A stretch of DNA of 13,420 nucleotides from DATKZB01 sp035528235 (GTDB taxonomy: Bacteria; Planctomycetota; Phycisphaerae; FEN-1346). The position numbers and the translations under genes were made by a program. The stretch is from the NCBI GenBank assembly GCA_035528235.1, contig DATKZB010000160.1, positions 1 through 13,420 on the forward strand, given 5' to 3'. This document shows, one piece after another, positions 6,921 through 13,420 of the stretch. Within the stretch, counting starts at the first letter, position 1, and each line of letters opens with the position of its first letter. Under the pieces are notes generated by a model. That model searched no databases. It saw only the letters and a program-made list of their open reading frames with translations, and was not told the origin of the DNA.

Positions 6921-7319
6921 CTAACTCAAACTGTCCTTGGTATACCCAAGTTCCTTGACGATTGCCAGTATTTCGCTCCAGGTGGGGAACGGCCGATTGA
7001 ATTTTCTTTTGTACCGGTCGACGGCCCGGACGAACTCGATCTCCTCCAGTGTCAGGTCGCCCTCCTCGACTCGTTTCTGGAAGGTTTCCTGGTCTTCCTG
7101 GCGTCGCAGGGCGTAGCGCCGGTCGATCTGGGTCCGCCGGTCGCCGCCGCTGCGGCGGTTGGACAGGACGCGGCGGTCGCGTTTAGCCCGGCGTTCCGAG
7201 CCGCCGTAGTTCGAAGGTTTACCGCTGCGCCGGTCGCTGCCCGCGGCGCGCCGGCCGCCCGCCACCTTCGCCTGCTGGACGGTATCCTCGAGCGTCTGGA
7301 TCAGTTCGTCCTCGGCCAC
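6921..7319 (-). CDS. Small RR-rich protein with conserved PTWSEIL tail, 132 aa
   Basis: The start is GTG at 7319 with GGAGG seven bases upstream. Residues 22-68 are strongly basic and repeat short xDRR/SERR blocks: GSDRRSG, GSERRAKRDRR, SNRRSGGDRR, IDRR. Similar RRxGxDRR linkers occur next to signalling or PilZ-type domains, but no such domain is present here. The C-terminal part (residues 90-128) is helical, with EFVRAVDRYKRKFNRPFPTW and ILAIVKELGY, and looks like a compact helix-turn-helix-sized fold. No signal peptide. It is divergent from the spermidine-synthase-like gene, with a 205-base shared upstream region, and precedes the 161-aa gene on the same strand. Nucleic acid or ribosome binding is a guess from its charge only. 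Confidence 0.8.
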   Translation of the reverse strand: MAEDELIQTLEDTVQQAKVAGGRRAAGSDRRSGKPSNYGGSERRAKRDRRVLSNRRSGGDRRTQIDRRYALRRQEDQETFQKRVEEGDLTLEEIEFVRAVDRYKRKFNRPFPTWSEILAIVKELGYTKDSLS

Positions 7320-7524
7320 GGTCTTTCCTCCACCAGAGGGTCCCGATTGGGGTTATCGGCCATCCACGAGTGGCAGATTAGGCATTTTGGGCGATGTGGA
7401 CAATGGAGAGGCCGGCCCATGGCCCCGGGCGGACAGGCCCTATGTGGCCAGAAAACGAGATTGCGCTGGCCAACGGCCCCGACGCTCGCTAGGCTGCTCG
7501 TCGATGAAGGCAGGGGAGCGGACT

Positions 7525-8472
7525 ATGAGGTCTACCGTCGCGGCGGCACTAATGGCGACCGTCCTGTTTCTTGGCGGGGTGGGGGTCTGGGTGGCAGCCC
7601 AGAGCGCCGACGCCGAGCCGCAGGTCCGGTACGACCGCGAGTCGCGGTACTATCGCATCCGGGTGGTCGATTACGAGAAGGAGGGCCGCCGGTGCCTGCA
7701 CTTCTCGAAATCGCGTGGCATCCAGTCGAGCATGTTCCTGGACGACCCGTACCGGCTGGACCTGCGGTACTCGAAGTCGATGATCGCAGCGCTGGCGCTG
7801 CACCCGGCGCCGAAGGACGTGTTGCTGGTGGGGCTGGGCGGGGCGTCGATACCGAAGTTCATCAACAAGCACTGGCCCGACATCCGGCTGGACATCGTCG
7901 AGATCGACCCGGACGTCGTCCGGGTGTGCCAGGAGTGGTTTGCGTTCAAGGGCGCCCCGGGGCTTCGGGTCATCGTGATGGACGGCCGGATCTACCTGAA
8001 GCGGAATCCGAAGGCGTACGACGTGATCCTGCTCGACGCCTACGCGGCGGACCGGGTGCCGTTTCACCTGACGACGTCGGAGTTCATCGCCCTGGCGAAG
8101 TCGCGTCTGAAACCGGGGGGCCTGGTGGCCTCGAACCTGTGGGAACACGGCGTCAACCGGTTCTACAACGCCGAACTGAAGACCTTCCAGGCCACGTTCC
8201 CGCAGACGTATCTGTTTAAGTGCGGCACGTCGGGCAACATCATCGTCTTCGGCGCGCTCAACGAGCAGCGCGTCGCCAAGATGGACTGGGCCAAACGGGC
8301 CAAGGCCCTGGCCGAGGGGCGCGACCTGGGGCTCGACCTGCCCCGGCTCGTCGAGGCCGAGTACAGCGTCCTGACGGACCGCCGCATCGACGAGAAGCCG
8401 CTGACCGACGACATGGCGCCGGTGGACACGCTCCGGAACGAGCCTCCGAAACACTTCGACGAGGGGACCTGA
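7525..8472 (+). CDS. Exported or anchored spermidine-synthase-like protein
   Basis: This 315-aa protein has the spermidine synthase / methyltransferase fold. YDRESRYYRIRVVD (36-49) and QSSMFLDDP (67-75) match the N-terminal beta region. The AdoMet-type nucleotide motif is VGLGGA (102-107), E127 in VEIDPD would bind ribose, and D153 in VMDG would contact adenine. The catalytic loop reads LLDAYAADRVPF rather than the DSTDP of true spermidine synthases, and the end LTDDMAPVDTL is typical of the fused MFS/spermidine synthase family, so aminopropyl transfer is doubtful. Start 7525 is chosen for its GGGAG six bases upstream; an ATG at 7504 is in frame. Residues 1-30 look like a Sec signal peptide or anchor (ALMATVLFLGGVGVWVAAQS), which would place the domain outside the membrane. 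It overlaps the next gene by one base (TGATG). Confidence 0.85.
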   Translation: MRSTVAAALMATVLFLGGVGVWVAAQSADAEPQVRYDRESRYYRIRVVDYEKEGRRCLHFSKSRGIQSSMFLDDPYRLDLRYSKSMIAALALHPAPKDVLLVGLGGASIPKFINKHWPDIRLDIVEIDPDVVRVCQEWFAFKGAPGLRVIVMDGRIYLKRNPKAYDVILLDAYAADRVPFHLTTSEFIALAKSRLKPGGLVASNLWEHGVNRFYNAELKTFQATFPQTYLFKCGTSGNIIVFGALNEQRVAKMDWAKRAKALAEGRDLGLDLPRLVEAEYSVLTDRRIDEKPLTDDMAPVDTLRNEPPKHFDEGT

Positions 8473-9146
8473 TGCGGGCGGTTCTGCTGACGGCGGTGTT
8501 TCTGGCGGGCGGGGCGCTGATGAGCCTGGAGATGGCCAGTTTTCGCCTGGTCCAGCCCGAGTTCGGCAGCGACATCATCGTCTGGGGCAGCCTCATCAGC
8601 GTGTTCCTGGGGGGCCTGGCCGTGGGGGCGGTGCTGGGCGGGCGCCTGGCCGACCGCGGGCCGAGGCTCTGGAAACTCGGCCTCGTCCTGGTGGCCGCCG
8701 GGGCCGTGACGATGGCCCTGCCCCTGTACAGCGGCGCGGTGCTGGACTGGATGTTCCCGGGCGAAGGCGCCCCGCTGCCGGCGGAATGGGGCGCGGGCGG
8801 CACCGCCCTTCTCGTCTACCAGCCGCCCGACCTGCGGTGGCCCACGCTGGGGGCCGGCACGATCCTGTTCGGCCTGCCGGCGCTGCTTCTGGGGATGGTG
8901 TCGCCGTACAGCGCGCGGCTATTCGTCCATGCCATGGGCAAACTGGGGACGGGCGTCGGCCAGGTCTACGGCGCCTCGACCGTCGGGTCGATCGCCGGGA
9001 CGCTGGGCACGGCGTTCTACCTGATCGCGTGGATGGGCACGCGGTGGCTGCTCATCTCGAACGGCCTCCTGCTGGTGGCGCTGGGCCTGGCGCTTGGCGT
9101 GGCCGACCGGCTGACGGACCGGCCCGGCGCCGCGGCGAAGTCCTGA
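8472..9146 (+). CDS. Six-helix membrane protein, membrane half of the fused MFS/spermidine synthase family
   Basis: A 224-aa integral membrane protein with about six transmembrane segments (near residues 3-26, 34-57, 67-87, 124-150, 162-188, 191-210). Family signatures are SLEMASFRLVQPEFG followed by VWGSLISVFLGGLA (tail of the first helix into the second), GGRLADR (56-62), LLGMVSPYSARL (139-150) and YGASTVGSIAGT (166-177). In many bacteria these helices are fused ahead of a spermidine-synthase-like domain. Here they form a separate gene placed after it, with translation coupled through the TGATG overlap. The two products very likely work together. The substrate is unknown; transport or membrane anchoring are both possible. 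The stop lies 18 bases from the convergent prfA stop, and no terminator hairpin is visible between them. Confidence 0.85.
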   Translation: MRAVLLTAVFLAGGALMSLEMASFRLVQPEFGSDIIVWGSLISVFLGGLAVGAVLGGRLADRGPRLWKLGLVLVAAGAVTMALPLYSGAVLDWMFPGEGAPLPAEWGAGGTALLVYQPPDLRWPTLGAGTILFGLPALLLGMVSPYSARLFVHAMGKLGTGVGQVYGASTVGSIAGTLGTAFYLIAWMGTRWLLISNGLLLVALGLALGVADRLTDRPGAAAKS

Positions 9147-9164
9147 CACGACCACACCGCCGCT

Positions 9165-10280
9165 TCACTCGCCCATGTCGAGCGACTCGAGTTTGGCGGC
9201 GCGGTCGGCTTCCAGCAGCGCGTCGACCACGCCGTCGAGGTTGCCCTGCATGACCTGGTCGAGGTTGTAGGCGGTGTACCCGATGCGGTGGTCGGTCAGG
9301 CGGTTCTGGGGGAAGTTGTAGGTGCGGACGCGTTGGCTGCGGTCGCCGGAACCGACCTTCGACTTGCGGTCGGCGGCCCGTGTGGCGCGGCGCTGGGACT
9401 CGTAGAGATCGAAGACGCGGGCGGTCAGTATCCGCAGGGCCTTGTCGCGGTTGCGGTGCTGGCTCTTTTCGTCCTGCATGTGAACGGTGATGCCCGTCGG
9501 AAGGTGCCGCATGCGCACCGCCGACGAGGTCTTATTGACCTTCTGGCCGCCGGGGCCCGAGGCCCGCATCGTCTCGACCTCCAGGTCCTCTTCCTTGATG
9601 CGCATGTCGACGGCCTCGGGTTCGGGCATGACGGCCACGGTGGCGGCCGAGGTGTGCGTGCGGCCCTGGGCCTCGGTCTCGGGCACCCGCTGGACGCGGT
9701 GTCCGCCCGACTCGAACCGGAGCCGCCGGAAGACCTCGGGCCCCTCGAGGGCGAAGACGGCCTCGCGGAAGCCGCCCAGGTCGGTGGGGCTGGCGCTGAG
9801 GTCCTCGCGTCGCCATCGTCGGGCGTCGGCGTATCGGCAGTACATCTGGTAGAGGTCTCGGGCGAAGAGTGCGGCCTCCTCGCCGCCGGTGCCGGCCCGG
9901 ATTTCGAGCATGATGCGGGTGGCGTCGGCGCCTTCCTCGCGGTCGATGAGCCGCTCCTGGATCTCGGTGGCCAGGCGGTCCTCGATGGCCTTCTGGACCT
10001 CGATCTCGGTCCGGGCGAGCGACCGCAGGTCTTCGTCGTCGCGTTCGGTCTCCAGCATTTCCTGGGCGTCGCGCCGGGCCTCGCGTGCGGCACGCCACTT
10101 GCGGTACGGGTCGACGATGCTCATCAGGCGACCCCGCTCGCGCATCAGGGGGGCCATTTGGGCGGGGTGGCTGGCCACCTCGGGTGTCGAGACGAGGGCG
10201 TCGATCTCCTCGACCCGCTTGTCGAGTTGGCCCAGCCGCGCTGCCAGCGTCTGGGTCTTGTTCGATTGGTTCTCGGCCAT
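9165..10280 (-). CDS. prfA: Peptide chain release factor 1
   Basis: A 371-aa class I release factor that ends translation at UAA and UAG. The helical N-terminal domain is followed by AGTGGEEAALFARDLYQMY (129-147). The stop-codon reading loop is HRVQRVPETEAQGRTHTSA, with the PxT tripeptide P200-E201-T202, which identifies RF1 rather than RF2 (SPF). The GGQ motif that triggers peptide release is residues 244-246 in SGPGGQKVNKTSS. Length is typical. The ATG at 10280 fits the family's usual N-terminus; in-frame ATGs at 10292 and 10340 would only add unconserved residues. Ribosome binding sites are weak for all three. A near-consensus promoter lies at 10403-10430, giving a leader of roughly 115 bases. 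No prmC follows, although the two are neighbours in many bacteria. Confidence 0.96.
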   Translation of the reverse strand: MAENQSNKTQTLAARLGQLDKRVEEIDALVSTPEVASHPAQMAPLMRERGRLMSIVDPYRKWRAAREARRDAQEMLETERDDEDLRSLARTEIEVQKAIEDRLATEIQERLIDREEGADATRIMLEIRAGTGGEEAALFARDLYQMYCRYADARRWRREDLSASPTDLGGFREAVFALEGPEVFRRLRFESGGHRVQRVPETEAQGRTHTSAATVAVMPEPEAVDMRIKEEDLEVETMRASGPGGQKVNKTSSAVRMRHLPTGITVHMQDEKSQHRNRDKALRILTARVFDLYESQRRATRAADRKSKVGSGDRSQRVRTYNFPQNRLTDHRIGYTAYNLDQVMQGNLDGVVDALLEADRAAKLESLDMGE

Positions 10281-10402
10281 CGTCGTACCCATCCCGTCTG
10301 CCCGGCCAAAAGAGGAGGGCGAAGTCCGATGCCCGCGCATCGCCTCCGCCCTGTGGCGTCGCCGACCCTAAGTGGTGTAGAGCGTCGTTCTCATCACGGA
10401 CC

Positions 10403-10430
10403 ATTGTACCCGATGCGGGCCGAATGGCAA
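10403..10430 (-). promoter_or_regulatory. Promoter for prfA
   Basis: On the minus strand TTGCCA (10430-10425) and TACAAT (10408-10403) are separated by 16 bases. Each box matches the sigma-70 consensus at five of six positions. Expected transcription start is near 10396, upstream of every candidate prfA start codon. Confidence 0.65.
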
Positions 10431-10543
10431 GGCCCCGCACGATAGGCGCCGGGGGACCCCGGCGGGTATTTGTCGCAACCATCGGGGGCGGATCCTGTTT
10501 AGAATGGTGTTGCCACATCGGGCCAATCGCAAGGAGACCTGCC

Positions 10544-11509
10544 ATGTCGGCCGAGATGAACCGTCGAGCGTTTCTGAAGGGGTCGCTGATCGCCTCGGCC
10601 GGTGGGGCGCTGGCCATGGGGGCGACCGGCGGGCGGACCTCGGCCGAGGAGGCCAAGCCACCCGCCGACACCCTGCCCCAGGGCAAGATCGGCACGATGG
10701 CGGTCAGCCGCATCCTCCTGGGCGGCAACCTGCTGACGCACTTCACCCACAGCCGCGACCTGCGATACGTCTACAACCTGGCCGCGCACTACAACACCGA
10801 AGAGAAGATCCTCCAGACACTGGCCGTGGCCGAGCAGCACGGCATCAACACCATGTCGGTCCACAACCCGCCCGGCATCGTGAATATCCTGAAGAAGCAC
10901 CGCAAGGAGCGCGGCGGGAAGATTCAGTGGATCATCTGCCCCACGGCCAACGCCACCGCCGGCATGGAAGACTACATCAAGCAGGTCGGACAACTGGTCG
11001 ACGATGGCAGCGACGCCATCTACGTCTGGGGCGTCCGGGCCGACCAACTCATCGCCGAGGGCAAGATCGACCTGCTGGCCAAGGCCGTTGAGATCGCCAA
11101 GGCCCACGGCGTGCCCTCCGGCGTCGGCGCCCACGACCTGAGGGTCGTCCTGGAATGCGAAAAGAACAAGATCCCCGCCGACTTCTACATCAAGACCTTC
11201 CACCACCACAACTACCCCAGCGCCCCCCGGCCCGAGCAGGTCAAAGGCCCTTACAACGAGGTGCCCGGATACTGGTGCAGCGACCCGAAGGCCACCGCCG
11301 AGGCCATGAAAAACGTCCAGAAACCCTGGATCGCGTTCAAGGTGATGGCCGCCGGGGCCATCCCGCCCAAAGACGCCTTCCAGTACGTCTTCGAGAACGG
11401 CGCCGATCACGTTCTGGCGGGCATGTTCGACTTCGAGATCGCCGAGGACGTGGGCATTGCCAAGAAGGTTCTGGCGAGCGTCAAGCGGCAACGGCCCTGG
11501 CAGAGTTGA
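10544..11509 (+). CDS. Tat-exported aldo/keto-reductase-like TIM-barrel protein
   Basis: A 321-aa protein with ATG at 10544 and AAGGAG seven bases upstream. The N-terminus carries a twin-arginine signal (NRRAFLKGS, residues 6-14, then ASAGGALAMGA), so it should be exported folded. The mature part looks like a TIM barrel related to aldo/keto reductases: VSRILLGGNLLTHFTHSRDL (54-73), ILQTLAVAEQHGINTMSVHN (89-108), VWGVRADQL (161-169), and a late strand with KPWIAFKVMAAGAIPP (260-275). The usual reductase tetrad is not evident: where families show DTAxxYG there is NTMSVHN. The histidine triplet at 220-222 may bind metal. Related unannotated proteins with the same HSRDL opening are known to me from planctomycetes. 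The substrate is unknown; a sugar or cyclitol is a guess. It appears monocistronic. Confidence 0.8.
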   Translation: MSAEMNRRAFLKGSLIASAGGALAMGATGGRTSAEEAKPPADTLPQGKIGTMAVSRILLGGNLLTHFTHSRDLRYVYNLAAHYNTEEKILQTLAVAEQHGINTMSVHNPPGIVNILKKHRKERGGKIQWIICPTANATAGMEDYIKQVGQLVDDGSDAIYVWGVRADQLIAEGKIDLLAKAVEIAKAHGVPSGVGAHDLRVVLECEKNKIPADFYIKTFHHHNYPSAPRPEQVKGPYNEVPGYWCSDPKATAEAMKNVQKPWIAFKVMAAGAIPPKDAFQYVFENGADHVLAGMFDFEIAEDVGIAKKVLASVKRQRPWQS

Positions 11510-11566
11510 CGGCCACGGCCCGCCCCGCCCTCTCGGTTGACGCGTACTGTGTGCCGGCGACGGGAA

Positions 11567-11575
11567 TGCTATAAT
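11567..11575 (+). promoter_or_regulatory. Extended -10 promoter for nth
   Basis: TGC-TATAAT (11567-11575) is a perfect -10 box with the TGn extension. No good -35 lies 16-18 bases upstream; a TTGACG at 11537-11542 is 27 bases away and too far. Transcription should start near 11582, which excludes the in-frame GTG at 11580 as the nth start and favours 11613. Confidence 0.6.
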
Positions 11576-11612
11576 CCCGGTGTCCGGGTCCTGGGGCAAG
11601 GGACGCTCTGCC

Positions 11613-12323
11613 GTGGCAGGCCAGCGCGAATCCAGGGAAGACCTTGCGGCCCGGGCGGCCGACGTGGCCCGCCGCCTCGTCGCCGAGTATCCCGACGCCG
11701 CGTGCCGCCTGAACTTCGCCAACCCCTTCGAACTGCTGGTCGCCACCATCCTGGCAGCCCAGTGCACCGACGACAAGGTCAACCAGGTGACGCCCGCCCT
11801 GTTCGCCCGTGCCGCGATGCCCGAGCAACTCGCGCGCCTGCGTCCGGCGTCCATCGAGAAGATGATTCACTCGACCGGGTTCTTCCGGAACAAGGCCAAG
11901 AGCCTCAAGGCCGCCAGCGCCATGCTCGTCAAGGAATTCGCCGGCCGCGTGCCGCGAGAGATGGACGATCTTCTGCGCCTTCCCGGCGTGGCCCGCAAGA
12001 CGGCCAACGTGGTCCGGGCGGTCGCGTTCGGCCTGCCGGCCATCATCACCGACACGCACGTCATCCGCCTGGCGCAGCGGATGGGCCTCTCGGCGAACAA
12101 GCAGCCCGAGAAGATGGAGCGCGACCTGTCGGCCCTGGTGCCCGAAGAGGACTGGTCGGCCTTCAGCCACGCCATGCTCTTTCACGGCCGGGCCGTCTGC
12201 GACGCCAAGAGGCCCGCCTGCCAGCGGTGCGTCGTGCAGGACCGGTGCCCGTCGGCCTTCGCCTTCCCGCGATTTCCGATGCCGGGTGCCTCTAAGGTTC
12301 CAGTGACGAGGGACATGCGATGA
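11613..12323 (+). CDS. nth: Endonuclease III
   Basis: A 236-aa DNA glycosylase/AP lyase of base excision repair that removes oxidised pyrimidines. The helix-hairpin-helix is LLRLPGVARKTANVV (120-134), with catalytic lysine K129 and catalytic aspartate D147 in ITDTHVIRL. The 4Fe-4S cluster ligands are C196, C203, C206 and C212, with the family's CX6CX2CX5C spacing. About 20 extra C-terminal residues follow the cluster, a little longer than the E. coli enzyme. The GTG at 11613 (AAGGG about 10 bases upstream) is preferred over the GTG at 11580 because the promoter places the transcript start around 11582. The stop overlaps the next start by four bases (ATGA), so the isomerase gene is translated from the same message. 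The two functions have no obvious link. Confidence 0.94.
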   Translation: MAGQRESREDLAARAADVARRLVAEYPDAACRLNFANPFELLVATILAAQCTDDKVNQVTPALFARAAMPEQLARLRPASIEKMIHSTGFFRNKAKSLKAASAMLVKEFAGRVPREMDDLLRLPGVARKTANVVRAVAFGLPAIITDTHVIRLAQRMGLSANKQPEKMERDLSALVPEEDWSAFSHAMLFHGRAVCDAKRPACQRCVVQDRCPSAFAFPRFPMPGASKVPVTRDMR

Positions 12324-13153
12324 AACCCCAATGGGCGTTCGCCAGTGCCACGGTCATGAACCTGGAATGGCCCGAGGAATTGAAACTCCTCAAGCGGTAC
12401 AAGTGGAAGACCGTCGAACTCTGGTTCGACAAGATGAAGACCTGCATGGAGAGGGGCGCCACGTGCGCCGACCTCGACCGCCAGATGGAGGACGCCGGCA
12501 TCACGCCCATCGGCCTGGCGCCCGGCGTCATCTGGACCGCCTCCAGCGGCCGCGACACCAAGTTCGAGCACGACGAACTCAAAGAGCGCATGGACGTGGC
12601 CCTGGCCCTGGGCGCCCCGGCCCTGACGGTCGTCGCCCTGGGCAAACGCAAGGGCGAACTCGAGACCGAGTACCAGCACCTGGCCGAGAAACTCCGGGCC
12701 GTCGCCGAGATGGCCGACGAGCGGGGCCTCCGCGTCAACCTCGAATTCATCGGTGGACTCGAGGTCAACGGCACCATGGGCTCGTGCATCGAACTCATCC
12801 AGATGGTCGATCACCCCGCCCTCGGCATGCTCCTGGACCTGTGCCACTATTACACCAGCGCCAGCCACGTCGAGGAACTCGGCCTGCTGCCACCCCAGAA
12901 ACTCTTCCTCGTCCACGTCGGCGACGCCCAGCGGCGGCCCATGGAGGTGCTGGGCAGCGAGCACCGCTGCTTCCCCGGCGAGGGACGCATCGACGTGCCC
13001 GGCCTCATGACCGAGATCCACAAACGCACCAAGTACAAGGGGTACTGGAGCGTCGAACTCTACGACCGCGACGTCTGGGCCATGGACCCCACCGACGTCT
13101 TCAAGAAGACCGCCGCCAGCCTCCGCAAGATCGGAAAACAACTCGGCCGCTGA
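12320..13153 (+). CDS. Sugar phosphate isomerase/epimerase, xylose-isomerase-like TIM barrel
   Basis: A 277-aa cytoplasmic TIM-barrel protein of the AP endonuclease 2 / xylose-isomerase-like superfamily (PF01261 type). Likely divalent-metal ligands sit at strand ends: E142 in VNLEFIG, D173 in MLLDLCHYY, H199 in LFLVHVGD and E246 in YWSVELYD, with H176 also nearby. PGEGRID (219-225) is the familiar late-barrel motif of this family. Length is normal. The ATG at 12320 overlaps the nth stop by four bases and has GAGGG seven to eight bases upstream (12307-12311). Family members isomerise or epimerise sugars, inosose or hydroxypyruvate, and the exact substrate cannot be read here. A strong promoter and a tRNA gene begin 24 bases after its stop. 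Confidence 0.88.
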   Translation: MKPQWAFASATVMNLEWPEELKLLKRYKWKTVELWFDKMKTCMERGATCADLDRQMEDAGITPIGLAPGVIWTASSGRDTKFEHDELKERMDVALALGAPALTVVALGKRKGELETEYQHLAEKLRAVAEMADERGLRVNLEFIGGLEVNGTMGSCIELIQMVDHPALGMLLDLCHYYTSASHVEELGLLPPQKLFLVHVGDAQRRPMEVLGSEHRCFPGEGRIDVPGLMTEIHKRTKYKGYWSVELYDRDVWAMDPTDVFKKTAASLRKIGKQLGR

Positions 13154-13177
13154 TCCCGCCAATCGCGCGGCAAACCG

Positions 13178-13205
13178 TTGACACGGCCGCGGAATCCGTT
13201 ATAAT
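13178..13205 (+). promoter_or_regulatory. Consensus sigma-70 promoter for tRNA-Ala
   Basis: TTGACA (13178-13183) and TATAAT (13200-13205) are both perfect consensus boxes with a 16-base spacer. The mature tRNA begins 27 bases after the -10 box, leaving a short 5' leader for RNase P to remove. Confidence 0.88.
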
Positions 13206-13232
13206 CCCCATGTTCGTTGCGGAGAATCTTCT

Positions 13233-13308
13233 GGGGGCATAGCTCAATTGGGAGAGCGCCTGGATGGCATCCAGGAGGGCGGGGGTTCGAGCCCCCCTGC
13301 CTCCACCA
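13233..13308 (+). tRNA. tRNA-Ala (anticodon GGC)
   Basis: A complete cloverleaf is visible. The acceptor arms GGGGGCA / TGCCTCC contain G3-U70, the alanine identity pair. The D arm is GCTC...GAGC. The anticodon stem CCTGG / CCAGG encloses loop ATGGCAT with anticodon GGC at 13266-13268. The T arm is GGGGG-TTCGAGC-CCCCC. The discriminator is A at 13305 and CCA is encoded at 13306-13308. It reads GCC directly, the alanine codon used most in this GC-rich window. No T-rich terminator follows. Confidence 0.97.
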
Positions 13309-13416
13309 CGTATAACTAGCGCCGAACGCTGGACTTAGCGTACCCGAGCGTGTTGCTCGGAGCGGCCCAAGAGGCCCCAGAAATCCGGTAGTTACCGGGT
13401 TCGGGCCAAAAGGAGG
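13309..13416 (+). promoter_or_regulatory. tRNA trailer and leader of a gene beyond the window
   Basis: No gene is visible here. A 6-bp hairpin (CCGAGC / GCTCGG, 13344-13360) and an inverted repeat CCGGTA / TACCGG (13385-13398) are present without T tracts. AAGGAGG at 13410-13416 is a strong Shine-Dalgarno sequence, so a coding region probably starts just past 13420, possibly on the same transcript as the tRNA. Confidence 0.5.
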
Positions 13417-13420
13417 CCGC

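Noticed and set aside
7181..7192. GTTTAGCC-like string that resembles the REP tag.
   Set aside because: It lies inside the 132-aa gene and is not followed by a palindrome, so it is probably chance.
7387..7524. Upstream extension of the spermidine-synthase-like frame to 7387.
   Set aside because: The extension is unconserved-looking, has no ribosome binding site and would bury the signal peptide; 7525 has a good one.
10500..10505. TAGAAT as a possible -10 box for the Tat-exported barrel gene.
   Set aside because: No acceptable -35 box or TGn extension lies at the right distance, so I did not call a promoter.
13233..13420. tRNA-Ala gene as a possible attachment site for an integrated element.
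   Set aside because: No repeat of the tRNA 3' end, integrase or phage gene is visible on either side.

Overview
The window is a GC-rich, gene-dense piece of bacterial chromosome. Several features suggest a planctomycete-type organism, probably a Phycisphaerae-like lineage: a fused ThiD2-ThiE thiamin enzyme, GTTTAGCC-type hairpin repeats, a Tat-exported aldo/keto-reductase-like protein, a sugar isomerase of the xylose-isomerase-like TIM-barrel family, and very high third-position GC. This is an inference from gene content; no rRNA or other phylogenetic marker is present to settle it. No phage, transposase, CRISPR or defence genes were seen, and no gap between genes exceeds 300 bases.

Layout. 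Positions 7-2088 (+) encode a cytoplasmic GH42 beta-galactosidase. A 150-base gap with three REP-like hairpins follows, then ThiD2-ThiE (2240-3307, +). Two large hairpins, arranged as an inverted pair, fill the gap before the convergent minus-strand block. That block (7319 down to 3445) holds a 132-aa RR-rich protein, a 161-aa unknown protein and a very large exported protein. The large protein has a signal peptide, a NolW-like segment, Gly/Met/Arg and Arg/Glu low-complexity repeats and two tandem units with four LTxxQ-like motifs each. Its reading frame is broken at a nine-base homopolymer (5200-5208), so it appears as two open frames.

Positions 7525-9146 (+) carry a two-gene unit: an exported or anchored spermidine-synthase-like protein, overlapping by one base a six-helix membrane protein that matches the membrane half of fused MFS/spermidine synthases. 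Convergent with it, only 18 bases away, is prfA (release factor 1, 9165-10280, -) with its own near-consensus promoter. Divergent from prfA is a Tat-exported TIM-barrel protein (10544-11509, +).

An extended -10 promoter at 11567-11575 then leads into nth (endonuclease III), which overlaps a sugar phosphate isomerase/epimerase gene by four bases (11613-13153, +). The window ends with a consensus promoter, a tRNA-Ala(GGC) gene with encoded CCA, and a leader carrying a strong Shine-Dalgarno sequence for a gene beyond the edge.

Most genes are housekeeping or carbohydrate-related, and they do not form one obvious pathway. I do not see a complete undescribed system. The parts most worth attention are the interrupted LTxxQ giant, the split and apparently exported spermidine-synthase-like pair, the two hairpin-repeat families and the two unrecognised minus-strand genes.
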